Origin: Cellulomonas taurus
GTDB lineage: Bacteria; Actinomycetota; Actinomycetes; Actinomycetales; Cellulomonadaceae
Direction of reading: 5' to 3'
NCBI RefSeq assembly: GCF_012931845.1
Contig: NZ_CP051884.1
Location: 1,736,001-1,800,000, forward strand
Length of the DNA: 64,000 nt
Of this stretch, positions 1 through 8,539 are shown one piece after another. Made by a program: the position numbers and the translations under genes. Positions within the stretch are counted from its first letter, which is position 1. Each line of letters opens with the position of its first letter. The notes under the pieces are model-generated. The model was given only the letters and a program-made list of their open reading frames with translations. It was not told the origin of the DNA and made no database searches.

Positions 1-303
1 CGCGCCTTCCACGGGTTCCTGTCCACGGTGCTGGATTTGCTGCTCACCGACGACGGGTTGCAGCCGGTGCTGCTCGCGGAGGAGGGATCGTCCACCGAGG
101 TCGGACGCGCGAAGACCGAACTGATCGAGACCGCCGCCGTGCTGCTCGACCGCGCGCAGCGGGCCGGGGCGGTGCGCCCCGAACTCACCCTGCCGCAGCT
201 GATGCACCTGGCGTGCGGGGCCGAGCACGCGGTCCGGCTCGGGACCTCCGACGATCGCGGGACCATCGCCGCCGTGCTGCTCGCGGGGCTTCGCCCGGCC
301 TGA
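1..303 (+). CDS. TetR-family transcriptional regulator, C-terminal part (5' end outside window)
   Basis: The reading frame is open from base 1, so the N-terminal helix-turn-helix lies upstream of the window. The visible 100 residues are helical and resemble the ligand-binding/dimerisation half of TetR regulators, with a stretch of Glu/Lys-rich helix followed by a region containing AGAVRPELTLPQL, a phrase typical of TetR C-terminal domains, where an aspartate or glutamate after the small residues starts the last helices. Target and ligand cannot be told. It converges on the small membrane protein gene 18 bases downstream. Calling it TetR rests on the C-terminal half only. Confidence 0.65.
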   Translation, partial: RAFHGFLSTVLDLLLTDDGLQPVLLAEEGSSTEVGRAKTELIETAAVLLDRAQRAGAVRPELTLPQLMHLACGAEHAVRLGTSDDRGTIAAVLLAGLRPA

Positions 304-321
304 GTCGACTGACGGCAGCCG

Positions 322-585
322 TCACCGGCGGGCGGCGACCCGCATCCGCCAGGCCACCACGGCGGCGACCACCGCGACCAGCAGCAGGACGACCCCTCGG
401 ACCATCGCCTCCTGCGCGTGGGCCAGCATCGCGTGCCCGAGGTCCTCGTCCGTCTGCGCCCACCGACCGGCGATGTACCACCGGTTGCCCCAGCGGAAGC
501 CGTCCGCCACGGCCAGGACGAAGGCCAGCGTGGCGATCACCTCGACCACCGCCCGCGATCCCGCGTGCGTCCTGTGCTCCCCCAC
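322..585 (-). CDS. Small two-helix membrane protein, unknown function
   Basis: An 87-residue product starting at GTG with a good ribosome binding site (GAGGGGGA) just upstream. Two hydrophobic segments are visible, one near residues 12-30 and a strong one near residues 63-80, separated by a polar loop that carries a WYIAGRWAQ stretch. The C-terminus is Arg-rich, suggesting both ends are cytoplasmic. I do not recognise a family. It is convergent with the TetR fragment and lies 45 bases downstream of the ketopantoate-reductase-like gene, with which it may be cotranscribed. Confidence 0.6.
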   Translation of the reverse strand: MGEHRTHAGSRAVVEVIATLAFVLAVADGFRWGNRWYIAGRWAQTDEDLGHAMLAHAQEAMVRGVVLLLVAVVAAVVAWRMRVAARR

Positions 586-630
586 GACTCCCCCTCGCCC
601 ACCGTCGTCACGTCACGCCACGTCACCGGT

Positions 631-1545
631 TCAGCCGGGTCCGTCACTGGTCGCGGCCAGCAGCGTCGCCACCGCGTCGCTGATCGGCGTCGCGATCCCG
701 TGCGCCTGCCCGCGGCGTCGGATCACGCCGTTGCGGACGTCCCACTCCAACGGTCGGCCCGCTTCCCGGTCGGCGAGGATCGATGTGCCCAGATCGGCGG
801 GTGCGGAGCGGAAGCCGGCCAGGATGCGCTCGCAGTCGTCCCGGTCCAGTGCCGCGCCCTCGGCCCGGGCCACCGCCAGGCACTCGGCCAGGTAGTCCCG
901 GGTCAGGGCGGCCACGTCGTCGCGCTGGAACATCCCGGAGCGGCGACCGGTCAGCGCCATCAACCCGGCGGCGGCGTTCTGCAGCAGCTTGCGCCAGGCC
1001 ACGGTGGTGAAGTCGTCGGTCAGCTCGACGGCGCAGCGGGTCCCGGACAGGGCGGCCTGGACGCTCCGGGCGTCGGGGACGTCCGGCAGGGTGAGTCGCG
1101 GTGCCGCGCGCAGCCGGACGGTGGTGGCCGATTCCCGCACGGCAGGGAACCAGACCACCGCGGGCACGACGGTCCCGGGGACCAGAGGCTGGACGGCGGC
1201 GATCTGCTCCACCCCGTTCTGCAGGACGCAGACCACGGTCCGCTCGCCGCACAGCGCTGACAGCCAGGGGGCCGCCGCGGTCGTCTGGGTCGCCTTGACC
1301 GCCAGGAAGACCAGGTCCACCGGGTGCTCGACGGTGCCGGGGTCGGTGTGCACCGGGCCGGGCGCGTCGACGGCGCCCTGCTCGGATTCCAGGCGCAGTG
1401 CCGGCGCGGCGGTCCGGCCGGCGACGAACGGGGTGTGCCCGCGCTCGTGCAACACGGCCGCGATGGTGGTGCCGATCGCCCCGGGGCCGATGATCGCGAT
1501 CCTGTCCGGGCGAGGGTCCGGGTGCGTGGCGGAGCCGGAGGTCAT
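631..1545 (-). CDS. Ketopantoate reductase family oxidoreductase (ApbA/PanE-like)
   Basis: 304 residues from the ATG at 1545; longer frames upstream are low-complexity and unlikely. The N-terminus holds a Rossmann dinucleotide motif (IAIIGPGAIGTTIA, residues about 15-28) and the middle has the LVFLAVKATQT lysine-containing motif seen in PanE, followed by a helical C-terminal domain (WRKLLQNAA) typical of 2-dehydropantoate 2-reductases. Family members reduce 2-oxopantoate to pantoate with NADPH in pantothenate synthesis, but many paralogues act on other 2-oxo acids, so the substrate is not settled. It is divergent from the glycosyltransferase gene, 109 bases apart. Confidence 0.85.
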   Translation of the reverse strand: MTSGSATHPDPRPDRIAIIGPGAIGTTIAAVLHERGHTPFVAGRTAAPALRLESEQGAVDAPGPVHTDPGTVEHPVDLVFLAVKATQTTAAAPWLSALCGERTVVCVLQNGVEQIAAVQPLVPGTVVPAVVWFPAVRESATTVRLRAAPRLTLPDVPDARSVQAALSGTRCAVELTDDFTTVAWRKLLQNAAAGLMALTGRRSGMFQRDDVAALTRDYLAECLAVARAEGAALDRDDCERILAGFRSAPADLGTSILADREAGRPLEWDVRNGVIRRRGQAHGIATPISDAVATLLAATSDGPG

Positions 1546-1654
1546 GGTCCCGACGGTAGCCCCGGTCGTGGGGCGCGGACCACGGGTTGTCATTACTGTC
1601 TCTGCTCGGGGGCAGGGTCGATCCCGTTCCCCGTTGCGAGCCGGAGGGGGCGGA

Positions 1655-3619
1655 GTGAGGCAGTTCGTGCTGCGGTGCGTGGTCACCGTGACGCTGGTGC
1701 TGGGTCTGAACTACATCCTGTGGCGGTGGTGGGACTCGGTGAACTGGTCGGCCTGGTGGATCGCCGTCCCGCTGGTGCTGGCCGAGACCTACTCGTTCAT
1801 CGACGTGGCGTTGTTCGGGGCGACGATGTGGCGGGCCAGGAATCGACCCGCTCCCCCGGCACCCACCGACGGCCTCACGGTGGACGTGTTCGTGACCACC
1901 TACGACGAGCCGGTCGACCTGGTGATGCGCACAGCCGTCGCCGCCCGGGACATCCGTTACCCGCATCGCACCTGGGTGCTGGACGACGGGTCCCGCCCGG
2001 AGCTGGCGGCCGCCGCCCGCGCCGCCGGTGTCGGCTACCTGGAACGCTCCGACGACTGGACCGACCGCCCCCGGCACGCGAAGGCCGGGAACCTCAACAA
2101 CGCGCTCTTCGCCACCGAGGGCGAGTTCCTGCTGGTGCTGGACGCCGATCAGATCCCCTCGCCGGAGATCCTGGACCACACGCTCGGGTACTTCACCGAC
2201 GACCAGGTCGCCCTGGTGCAGACTCCGCAGTTCTTCACGAACGTCACCGAGGCCGACCCGCTGGGCAGCCAGGCCCCGCTGTTCTACGGCCCGATCCAGC
2301 AGGGCAAGGACGGCTGGAACGCGGCATTCTTCTGCGGCTCGAACGCGGTGCTGCGCCGGGACGCGCTGATGCAACTCGGGCTGGTCGGCTACGTGCGCGA
2401 CACGGAACGGTCGGTCCGGGACGCGCTGCTCACCTCACGCCGGATGCTGGACCGGGCGCGGCGCGGCGCACCGGACCCGGCGCAGGCGGAGGTGCTGCGC
2501 GAGGTGCGCGCGGCGGCCGACGACGCGCTGACGGCCCTGGACGCCCGTCAGCCGCTGTCCGAGGTGACCTACGGCTTCCAGCGCCGGGTGGACGCGATCT
2601 CCGCCCGGGTCGTCGCCCGGGACGTGTCGTCGATCCAGGCGGACCTGGCGGCGATCGCCGAGCTGCCGATCGCCCGGGACGACCAGATCGGCGCGCTGGT
2701 GGTGGACGAGACCGCGCTGGCCCGGCTCGCCGAACGCGAGTGGTCACCGCTCGGCGCGATCGAGTCGGTGCAGGCACTGGTGCGGGCGGTGGACGTCGAC
2801 CGGGGCGGCGAGGCCCAGCCGGTGATGCCGGTCGCGACTCTGTCGGTGACCGAGGACATGGCCACCGCGATGCAGCTGCACGCCCTCGGCTGGCGCACCG
2901 TCTACCACCACGAGAGCCTGGCGCACGGCCTGGCGCCGGAGGACGTTGGCACGATGCTGACCCAGCGACTGCGCTGGGCCCAGGGCACGATGCAGGTGTT
3001 CCTGAAGCAGAACCCGCTCCGGCTGCGTGGACTGTCGACGGGCCAGCGGTTGATGTACCTGGCGACCATGTGGTCCTACCTGTCCGGCTTCGCCGCGGTG
3101 GTGTACCTGGCGGCGCCGGTGATCTTCCTCTGCTTCGGCGTGCTGCCGGTGACCGCGTGGTCGGTGGACTTCTTCGTGCGGTTCATCCCGTTCTTCCTGG
3201 CCAGTCAGCTGTTGTTCGCCGTGGCGGCGCGCGGGGTGAAGACCTGGCGCGGTCAGCAGTACGCCCTGGCGCTGTTCCCGGTCTGGATCAAGGCGACCTG
3301 GACCGCTGCGGCGAACGTCTGGTTCGGCCGCCCGCTCGGCTTCGCCGTCACCCCCAAGGTGCGCGACGGGGTGCCGACCCAGCAGGCGCGCCTGGTCTGG
3401 CCACAGCTGACCGCCATGGTGGTGCTCGTGATCGCCGCGGTGGTCGGGGTGATCCGGGCCTCGCTCGGGCTGTCCTGGTGGGTGGGCACCGCCGTCAACC
3501 TGGTCTGGGTCTGCTACGACCTGATCGTGCTCAGCGTGGTGGTGCAGGCATTGCGCTACCGCGGCTACCCGGGCGGCCAGACCGCCGAAGAACCGGCTCC
3601 CTCCGAGTCGGCACGCTGA
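1655..3619 (+). CDS. Cellulose-synthase-like membrane glycosyltransferase (GT2) with a long helical insert
   Basis: 654 residues; GTG start at 1655 preceded by GGAGGGGG. Two N-terminal membrane helices (residues 4-24 and 33-56) precede a GT2 catalytic domain with all processive-synthase signatures: TTYDE (81-85), DDG (110-112), DADQ (163-166), TED (399-401) and QRLRW (437-441); several membrane helices follow (about 465-640). It should polymerise a UDP-sugar and pass the chain across the membrane; the sugar is unknown. Residues about 242-392, between the FCGSNAVLRRDAL and TED motifs, are a roughly 150-residue helical, charged insert absent from ordinary BcsA-type enzymes. No PilZ domain is visible. 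Ten bases separate it from the STAS gene, so it heads an operon with the partner-switch proteins. Confidence 0.9.
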   Translation: MRQFVLRCVVTVTLVLGLNYILWRWWDSVNWSAWWIAVPLVLAETYSFIDVALFGATMWRARNRPAPPAPTDGLTVDVFVTTYDEPVDLVMRTAVAARDIRYPHRTWVLDDGSRPELAAAARAAGVGYLERSDDWTDRPRHAKAGNLNNALFATEGEFLLVLDADQIPSPEILDHTLGYFTDDQVALVQTPQFFTNVTEADPLGSQAPLFYGPIQQGKDGWNAAFFCGSNAVLRRDALMQLGLVGYVRDTERSVRDALLTSRRMLDRARRGAPDPAQAEVLREVRAAADDALTALDARQPLSEVTYGFQRRVDAISARVVARDVSSIQADLAAIAELPIARDDQIGALVVDETALARLAEREWSPLGAIESVQALVRAVDVDRGGEAQPVMPVATLSVTEDMATAMQLHALGWRTVYHHESLAHGLAPEDVGTMLTQRLRWAQGTMQVFLKQNPLRLRGLSTGQRLMYLATMWSYLSGFAAVVYLAAPVIFLCFGVLPVTAWSVDFFVRFIPFFLASQLLFAVAARGVKTWRGQQYALALFPVWIKATWTAAANVWFGRPLGFAVTPKVRDGVPTQQARLVWPQLTAMVVLVIAAVVGVIRASLGLSWWVGTAVNLVWVCYDLIVLSVVVQALRYRGYPGGQTAEEPAPSESAR

Positions 3620-3629
3620 AGGAGGACGT

Positions 3630-3965
3630 ATGGAGCTGACCGTCGAGAATCTGGGTCGGGCGCTCGTGCTGCGAGTCGAGGGCCGCCTCACCATGACCGC
3701 GGCCGGTGAGCTGAAGGCCGCCGTCGACCGGGAGGTGGCGGCCGGGAACACCCTGGTGGTGGTGGACCTGGCGGACACCACATTCCTGGACTCCTCCGGA
3801 CTCGGTGCCCTGGTCGGCGGCCTGCGCAGCGCCCGCACCGCCGGGGGTGACCTGCGGATCGCCCGGGCCGGCGCGCAGGTCCGGACCGTGCTGGAGCTGA
3901 CCACGATGGACCGGGTGCTGCGGCCGTACGACACCGTCGAGGCCGCGGCCGATGCCGACCTCTGA
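3630..3965 (+). CDS. STAS-domain anti-sigma factor antagonist (RsbV/SpoIIAA-like)
   Basis: 111 residues, start set by AGGAGG just upstream. A single STAS domain fills the protein; the conserved DSSGLGAL motif (about residues 54-61) contains the serine that the cognate kinase phosphorylates in this family. Unphosphorylated STAS protein binds the anti-sigma kinase and frees its client. It sits between the glycosyltransferase and the kinase gene, overlapping the latter by 14 bases, so the two are translationally coupled and made in step. The SpoIIE phosphatase that would reactivate it is encoded convergently next door. No sigma factor gene is adjacent, so the output may be something other than transcription. 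Confidence 0.9.
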   Translation: MELTVENLGRALVLRVEGRLTMTAAGELKAAVDREVAAGNTLVVVDLADTTFLDSSGLGALVGGLRSARTAGGDLRIARAGAQVRTVLELTTMDRVLRPYDTVEAAADADL

Positions 3966-4377
3966 CCGTCCGGCGGAGATCCGGGTCGCGGCGGTCGCCG
4001 ACCTTGCCTGGGTGGAGCGGGTGCACGACGGCTGTGACGCGCTCTGGACGCAGCGGCCGGACGTGCCCGAGCGGGACCGGATCATGTTCGAGGCAGCCGT
4101 GATCGAGCTGGCCACGAACGTGGTCCGGCACGCCACCCGGGCCGACGGCGAACCGGTCCGCGCCGAGCTGGTCCTGCGGTGCGCCGATGCCGGGCTGTCG
4201 GCGGAACTGCGGGACACCGGTGCTGCCATGCGGGTGGACCTGGATCCCGAGCCGGTGGACGACTTCGCGGAGAGCGGTCGCGGCATCCGGCTCATCCTGC
4301 GCGCCGTCGACTCGCTCAGCCTGGGTCGGGAGCAGGGCCAGAACGTGTGGCGGATCACCCGCGCCTGGGGCGACTGA
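3952..4377 (+). CDS. Anti-sigma regulatory factor, serine kinase with HATPase fold (RsbW-like)
   Basis: 141 residues with the GHKL ATP-binding boxes in order: N box ELATNVVRHA (about 52-61), G1 box with DTGA (about 90), and G2 box SGRGIRLI (about 111-118). Proteins of this family phosphorylate the STAS partner on serine and hold a sigma factor or other client inactive. The start ATG overlaps the end of the STAS gene. The gene ends three bases before the stop of the convergent SpoIIE phosphatase gene, completing a kinase - antagonist - phosphatase set around the glycosyltransferase operon. Confidence 0.88.
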   Translation: MPTSDRPAEIRVAAVADLAWVERVHDGCDALWTQRPDVPERDRIMFEAAVIELATNVVRHATRADGEPVRAELVLRCADAGLSAELRDTGAAMRVDLDPEPVDDFAESGRGIRLILRAVDSLSLGREQGQNVWRITRAWGD

Positions 4378-4380
4378 GGC

Positions 4381-6459
4381 TCAGCTGGCGCGCAACAGGG
4401 TGACCACCGTCAGGTCGTCCTCCGCTGTCCCCGCGTCGCCGACCAACGCCATCACCGCATCGGCGGCGTCCTCGGCGGTCCGGGTGCCGAGGACGGCGCT
4501 GCGCACCTGATCCAGGTCGGCGATCGATCCGCCGAGCGCGTCGAGCACCCCGTCGCTGAAGGTGATCAGCAGGTCCCCCGGCGCCAGATCCGCCCGGGCA
4601 CTGGTCCGCAGCGCCCCCGGCGCGACCCCGAGCGGCAGACCGAGCGCCTCCAGCCGACGCGCCGTCCCGTCGGCGTGCACGATCAGGGTCAGCCCGTGCC
4701 CCGCGTCGGTGTACGAGACGGTGCCCACCTCCGCATCGACGTAGGCGCGGAACAGGGTCACGAAGGCCCCTGCGTTCGCCAGGTCCGCGTCCAGCGCGTG
4801 CTCGGTCGCCGTCAGGGTCCCGGCCACATCGTCCATCCGCGGCTGGGCCTGCAGCACCGAACGGGTGGTGGCCGCGAGGATCGCCGCCGCCGGTCCCTTG
4901 CCCATCACGTCGGCGAGGGTGAGCACCAGCCCACCGCCCGGCGGGGTCTCCCAGTCGTAGAAGTCGCCGCCCACCGACCCGGCCGGCACGAACCGGGCCG
5001 CCACGTCCAGACCCGGCACCTGCGGACCCCGGGACGGCAACAGGCTGGCCTGCACCTGAGCGGCGCGGCGCAGCTCGGTCCGTTCGGCGGTCACGTCGCG
5101 CAGCACCGTCACCACGCCACCGCCGGAGGACTCCGGGATCAACGAGCTGGAGAAGGTGACGATCCGCGGCTGGCCCTGCCCCGGCACCCGGACCAGCAGA
5201 TCCATGTCGCGTACCCGCTGCCCGGACAGTGCCCGCTGGAACGGCAGTTCGGCGGCCGGCACCGGCCTGCCGTCGACGTCGGTCAGCCCGGCAAGATCGC
5301 TCTGGTCGTCCGCACCGAGGTCGGCGTGCCCGGTCAACAGCAGCGTCGCGGTCGGGTTCCGCAGCACCAACCGGCCGTCGCGGTCCACCACCCGCACTCC
5401 CTCGGACATGGTGTCGACCACGGTGCCGAGCAACGCCGCCTGTTCCTGTGCCCGGTCGCGGGCGGAGGCCAGCTCGGTGACCAGCTCCCGCCGTTCCTCC
5501 CCGGCGACCGACAGGGCCAGACCGATGATGGTGATCAGCCCGACGTACAGCTGGGCGACCACCACCTGGGTGGTGCTGTCCGGCAGCGTGACCAACGGCC
5601 CCGACCCCGCCACCGTGAGCTGGACGGCCACCGTCCCGCACAACAGGGTGTGCAGCACCACGGACCGGACCGGCAGCCGCGAGCCGGCCCACACCGTCAG
5701 GGCGATCAGCGGGAACAGCAGGGCGATGGTGTCCAGGGCCAGGAACCAGACCAGGTAGATGAGCGGGGCGAGCAGCACCAGGACGATCAGGTCGAAGCTG
5801 CGCCCGCCGGCCCATCCCTCCAGCAGGGACCTGCCCTGACGCCGTCGGGTCTGCACCCACTCGCCGATCGCGAGCCCCAGGGTGCCGAGGCCGAGGACGC
5901 TCACCGTGTTCCGGGCGATCCACAGGATCGAAGCCTGCCCCTGCGACCCCGCTCCCTGGACGGTCAGAGCGAGCTCGATGAGGGGCGAGCTGATCACGGC
6001 CGCGGTCACCGTCGCCAGGAGGTAGTACCAGACATCGGTGATGTGGTGGAGCTGCTGGCGGCCGCGAGCGGCGACCAGGTCGGGGACCAGACGTCGCAGC
6101 ACTTCGACCACGACCACCGCCTGCAGCGTGGCCGCCCCCGCCCCGATCAGGGTCGGCAGCGCGCTGCCGCCGGTCAGGGTGACCACCGCCGCGGTGCTCA
6201 GCGCCAGGGCGACCAGGTCCAGCCAGCGCCAGGGCCGGTACGCGCGGTGCAGCAGCCAGAGCACCGACACCCCGGCGGCGGGCCAGACCAGACTGATCTC
6301 GGTGCCCGGCGCGCGCGAGGCGCGGCCGAAGGCGCAGGCGGCGATGTAGAGCACCGACCAGCACGCGATCGCCCGCCAGTCACCGACGGTCGGCGCCGTC
6401 CGGACCCGGGGACTCGCGTCCCCCCGGTCGTCGCGGATCTCCCGCTGCATCGCCGTCAC
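4381..6459 (-). CDS. Membrane-anchored PAS and SpoIIE-type (PP2C) serine phosphatase
   Basis: 692 residues from a GTG at 6459 that has GAGGGGG about seven bases upstream; an in-frame ATG at 6450 and a GTG at 6546 are alternatives. The first ~310 residues hold about eight membrane helices in a MASE1-like pattern (GTEISLVWPAAGVSVLWLL). A short coiled segment and a PAS domain (about 335-440, VVDTMSEGVRVVDRDGRL) lead into a PP2C/SpoIIE domain with VGGDFYD and DVMGKG metal-binding motifs and a late SDGVLD motif. It should sense a membrane or small-molecule cue and dephosphorylate the neighbouring STAS protein. Tail-to-tail position with the RsbV/RsbW pair supports this pairing. Confidence 0.88.
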   Translation of the reverse strand: MTAMQREIRDDRGDASPRVRTAPTVGDWRAIACWSVLYIAACAFGRASRAPGTEISLVWPAAGVSVLWLLHRAYRPWRWLDLVALALSTAAVVTLTGGSALPTLIGAGAATLQAVVVVEVLRRLVPDLVAARGRQQLHHITDVWYYLLATVTAAVISSPLIELALTVQGAGSQGQASILWIARNTVSVLGLGTLGLAIGEWVQTRRRQGRSLLEGWAGGRSFDLIVLVLLAPLIYLVWFLALDTIALLFPLIALTVWAGSRLPVRSVVLHTLLCGTVAVQLTVAGSGPLVTLPDSTTQVVVAQLYVGLITIIGLALSVAGEERRELVTELASARDRAQEQAALLGTVVDTMSEGVRVVDRDGRLVLRNPTATLLLTGHADLGADDQSDLAGLTDVDGRPVPAAELPFQRALSGQRVRDMDLLVRVPGQGQPRIVTFSSSLIPESSGGGVVTVLRDVTAERTELRRAAQVQASLLPSRGPQVPGLDVAARFVPAGSVGGDFYDWETPPGGGLVLTLADVMGKGPAAAILAATTRSVLQAQPRMDDVAGTLTATEHALDADLANAGAFVTLFRAYVDAEVGTVSYTDAGHGLTLIVHADGTARRLEALGLPLGVAPGALRTSARADLAPGDLLITFSDGVLDALGGSIADLDQVRSAVLGTRTAEDAADAVMALVGDAGTAEDDLTVVTLLRAS

Positions 6460-6587
6460 CGTCGCCCCCTCGCCGTCGGCCCCGACCGACAGGTCAGCAG
6501 CCGGGGTCACGAGCAGGCTAGCCGGGACGGGCGGGCCGCGCCGCACGTCAGAGCACTCGCCAGGACGCGGTCACCCGAGTGCCGTCG

Positions 6588-7736
6588 TCACCCGGCCGAC
6601 GGGTGCAGCACCACCTTGGTCCACCCCTCGTCCCGCTTGTCGAAGTGGTCGTAGGCCTCGGGGGCGCTGGCCAGCGGGAGTTCGTGGCTCACGATGAACG
6701 AGGGCTCGGCCTTCCCGCCGGCGATCAGATCGCGCAGCTGCCGGTTGTACTTCTTCACCGGCGCCTGTCCGCTGCCCAGGTGCTGGCCCTTGAACCAGAA
6801 CGTCCCGAAGTCGAAGGCGAGCTTGCCCTGCTTCGCGAGCTCGTCCTGCGCACCCGGGTCCTGGGGCACGTACACCCCGACGGCGCCGATCGTCCCGGTG
6901 AAGCGCACCGAGGCCACCAGCCGGTTCATGGTCAGGTTCGCCCGCTCCTGCCCGTCGGGTTCATGCGCCTGGTAGCCGACGCACTCGCAGCCGTTGTCGG
7001 CGCCGAGGCCCAGGGTCTGCTCCAGGACCGCCTCCACCGGATCGACCGTCGAGTCGTCGATCGCGATCGCCCCGATGGCCTCCGCCAGGCGCAGCCGATC
7101 CGGTGCCCGGTCCACCACCATCACCTTGCCCGCGCCCCGGATGGTCGCCGACAGAGCCGCCATCAGCCCCACCGGCCCGGCACCGTAGATCACCGTCTGG
7201 TCGCCCGGCTTGACCCCGGCCATCTCGGTGGCGTGATACCCGGTCGGGAAGATGTCCGCGAGCATCACGTAATCCGTCTGGCGCTCCTCGGCGTCCTCGC
7301 CCAGGCGCAGACAGTTGAAGTCGCCCCACGGCACCCGGAGCAGCTCCGCCTGCCCGCCGCCGTACGGTCCCATGTCCGCGAAGCCGTAGGCGGCACCGGC
7401 GAGCTGCGGCTCGGGCTGGGCGGTCAGACAGTAGTTGGTCAGCTGGCGCTCGCAGTTCTTGCAGTGGCCGCAGGCGATGTTGAACGGCAGCACCACCCAG
7501 TCGCCGACCTGGATCTTGTCCACCCCGGTCCCGACCTCCACCACCTGTCCCAGGTTCTCGTGCCCGAACCAGCGGCCCGGCTCGAAGTCGGTCCGGCCCT
7601 CGTACATGTGCAGGTCCGAGCCGCAGATGTTCGCCGACGTCACCCGGACCAGGACGTCCGTCGGCCGTTCGATCCGCGCATCGGGGACGTCCGAGACGCT
7701 GATCTGGCGCGGTCCCTCGTAGACGACTGCCTTCAT
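6588..7736 (-). CDS. Zinc-dependent alcohol dehydrogenase, glutathione-independent formaldehyde dehydrogenase type
   Basis: 382 residues; ATG at 7736 has GAGGAGG upstream. Catalytic zinc ligands are in ANICGSDLHMYEG (about residues 37-49) and the GHE motif; four cysteines of the structural zinc lobe are in CGHCKNCERQLTNYC. The nucleotide-binding motif GAGPVGLMAALSA lies mid-protein. The long insertion region and the sequence pattern match the subgroup that includes glutathione-independent formaldehyde dehydrogenase, which carries tightly bound NAD. Actual substrate could be another aldehyde or a threonine-type alcohol. It is divergent from the LuxR-type regulator, which may control it. Confidence 0.85.
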   Translation of the reverse strand: MKAVVYEGPRQISVSDVPDARIERPTDVLVRVTSANICGSDLHMYEGRTDFEPGRWFGHENLGQVVEVGTGVDKIQVGDWVVLPFNIACGHCKNCERQLTNYCLTAQPEPQLAGAAYGFADMGPYGGGQAELLRVPWGDFNCLRLGEDAEERQTDYVMLADIFPTGYHATEMAGVKPGDQTVIYGAGPVGLMAALSATIRGAGKVMVVDRAPDRLRLAEAIGAIAIDDSTVDPVEAVLEQTLGLGADNGCECVGYQAHEPDGQERANLTMNRLVASVRFTGTIGAVGVYVPQDPGAQDELAKQGKLAFDFGTFWFKGQHLGSGQAPVKKYNRQLRDLIAGGKAEPSFIVSHELPLASAPEAYDHFDKRDEGWTKVVLHPSAG

Positions 7737-7963
7737 GACCCCTCCTCGTCGATGTCCCGGCTGGGCACCAGGGCTGGACTTCCATTGGAACCACGTCCGC
7801 GCCCGCGGGGATATCGGCAGACCGACCGATCCTGTGCTGCGCCGCCCGGAGGCGACCCGGCCCGCGGTGGAGTAGGAAGGGAGATCAGCAGCCGCCGGAG
7901 GGTCGAGCCAGGGTGCCACCGGGTGCAGCTCCACCCCACACCGACGCCCGCGAAGGGGTCCGG

Positions 7964-8536
7964 ATGCCAGCGCACCGTCTCGACCACCTGGACGTGATCA
8001 CCGGGTCCGGACCGACAGCCCTGCGTTCCCTGCTGGCCGGCGCCCGGCTGGTCCCCGAGGTCACCGCGGGGATCGCCCTGCGCACCGACGGTGGCTGCCA
8101 ACCGCTTCCCGGTCTGCGCGTCGACCCGTTGCTGACGCGCGGGTCTCCGGTGGTCGCCGCGGCCCGAAGGCGGCTGCGCGATGTCCAGATCACCGCGTCC
8201 TTCCTCTGGCCCCGCGGGGGCGACGACGCGCCCGACGGGCACGCCCGGGTCACCGTGCTGAGCGGCGCGGACGATGCCGGTGCCGAGTTCTGCGGGCTGG
8301 CCCTCCTGTCGCGGACTCCGTGGCTGCGCGGCCTGACGCCCCGCGAGCTGCAGGTGCTCGGGCTGCTGGTGGAGGGGCGCACCAACGCCGACATCGCGCA
8401 CGTCCTGGTCGTCACGGCGCGCACCGTGGCCACCCACCTGGAACACATCCTGGCCAAGCTGGGCGCTCCGACCCGGACGCTGGCGGCGGTGCAGGCCGCC
8501 CGCGACGGCCTGTACGTCCCGGCCGAGGGCCACTGA
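7964..8536 (+). CDS. LuxR-type helix-turn-helix regulator
   Basis: 190 residues starting at the ATG preceded by GAAGGGG; a longer frame from 7913 has no ribosome binding site. The last ~65 residues form a LuxR/FixJ DNA-binding domain (LTPRELQVLGLLVEGRTNADIA, then TARTVATHLEHILAKLG). The N-terminal ~120 residues carry no phosphoacceptor receiver signature and may be a degenerate GAF-like or novel sensor region. A LuxR protein with no receiver domain is usually a ligand-responsive or constitutively binding regulator. It is divergent from the alcohol dehydrogenase across a 227-base gap. Confidence 0.75.
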   Translation: MPAHRLDHLDVITGSGPTALRSLLAGARLVPEVTAGIALRTDGGCQPLPGLRVDPLLTRGSPVVAAARRRLRDVQITASFLWPRGGDDAPDGHARVTVLSGADDAGAEFCGLALLSRTPWLRGLTPRELQVLGLLVEGRTNADIAHVLVVTARTVATHLEHILAKLGAPTRTLAAVQAARDGLYVPAEGH

Positions 8537-8539
8537 CCG

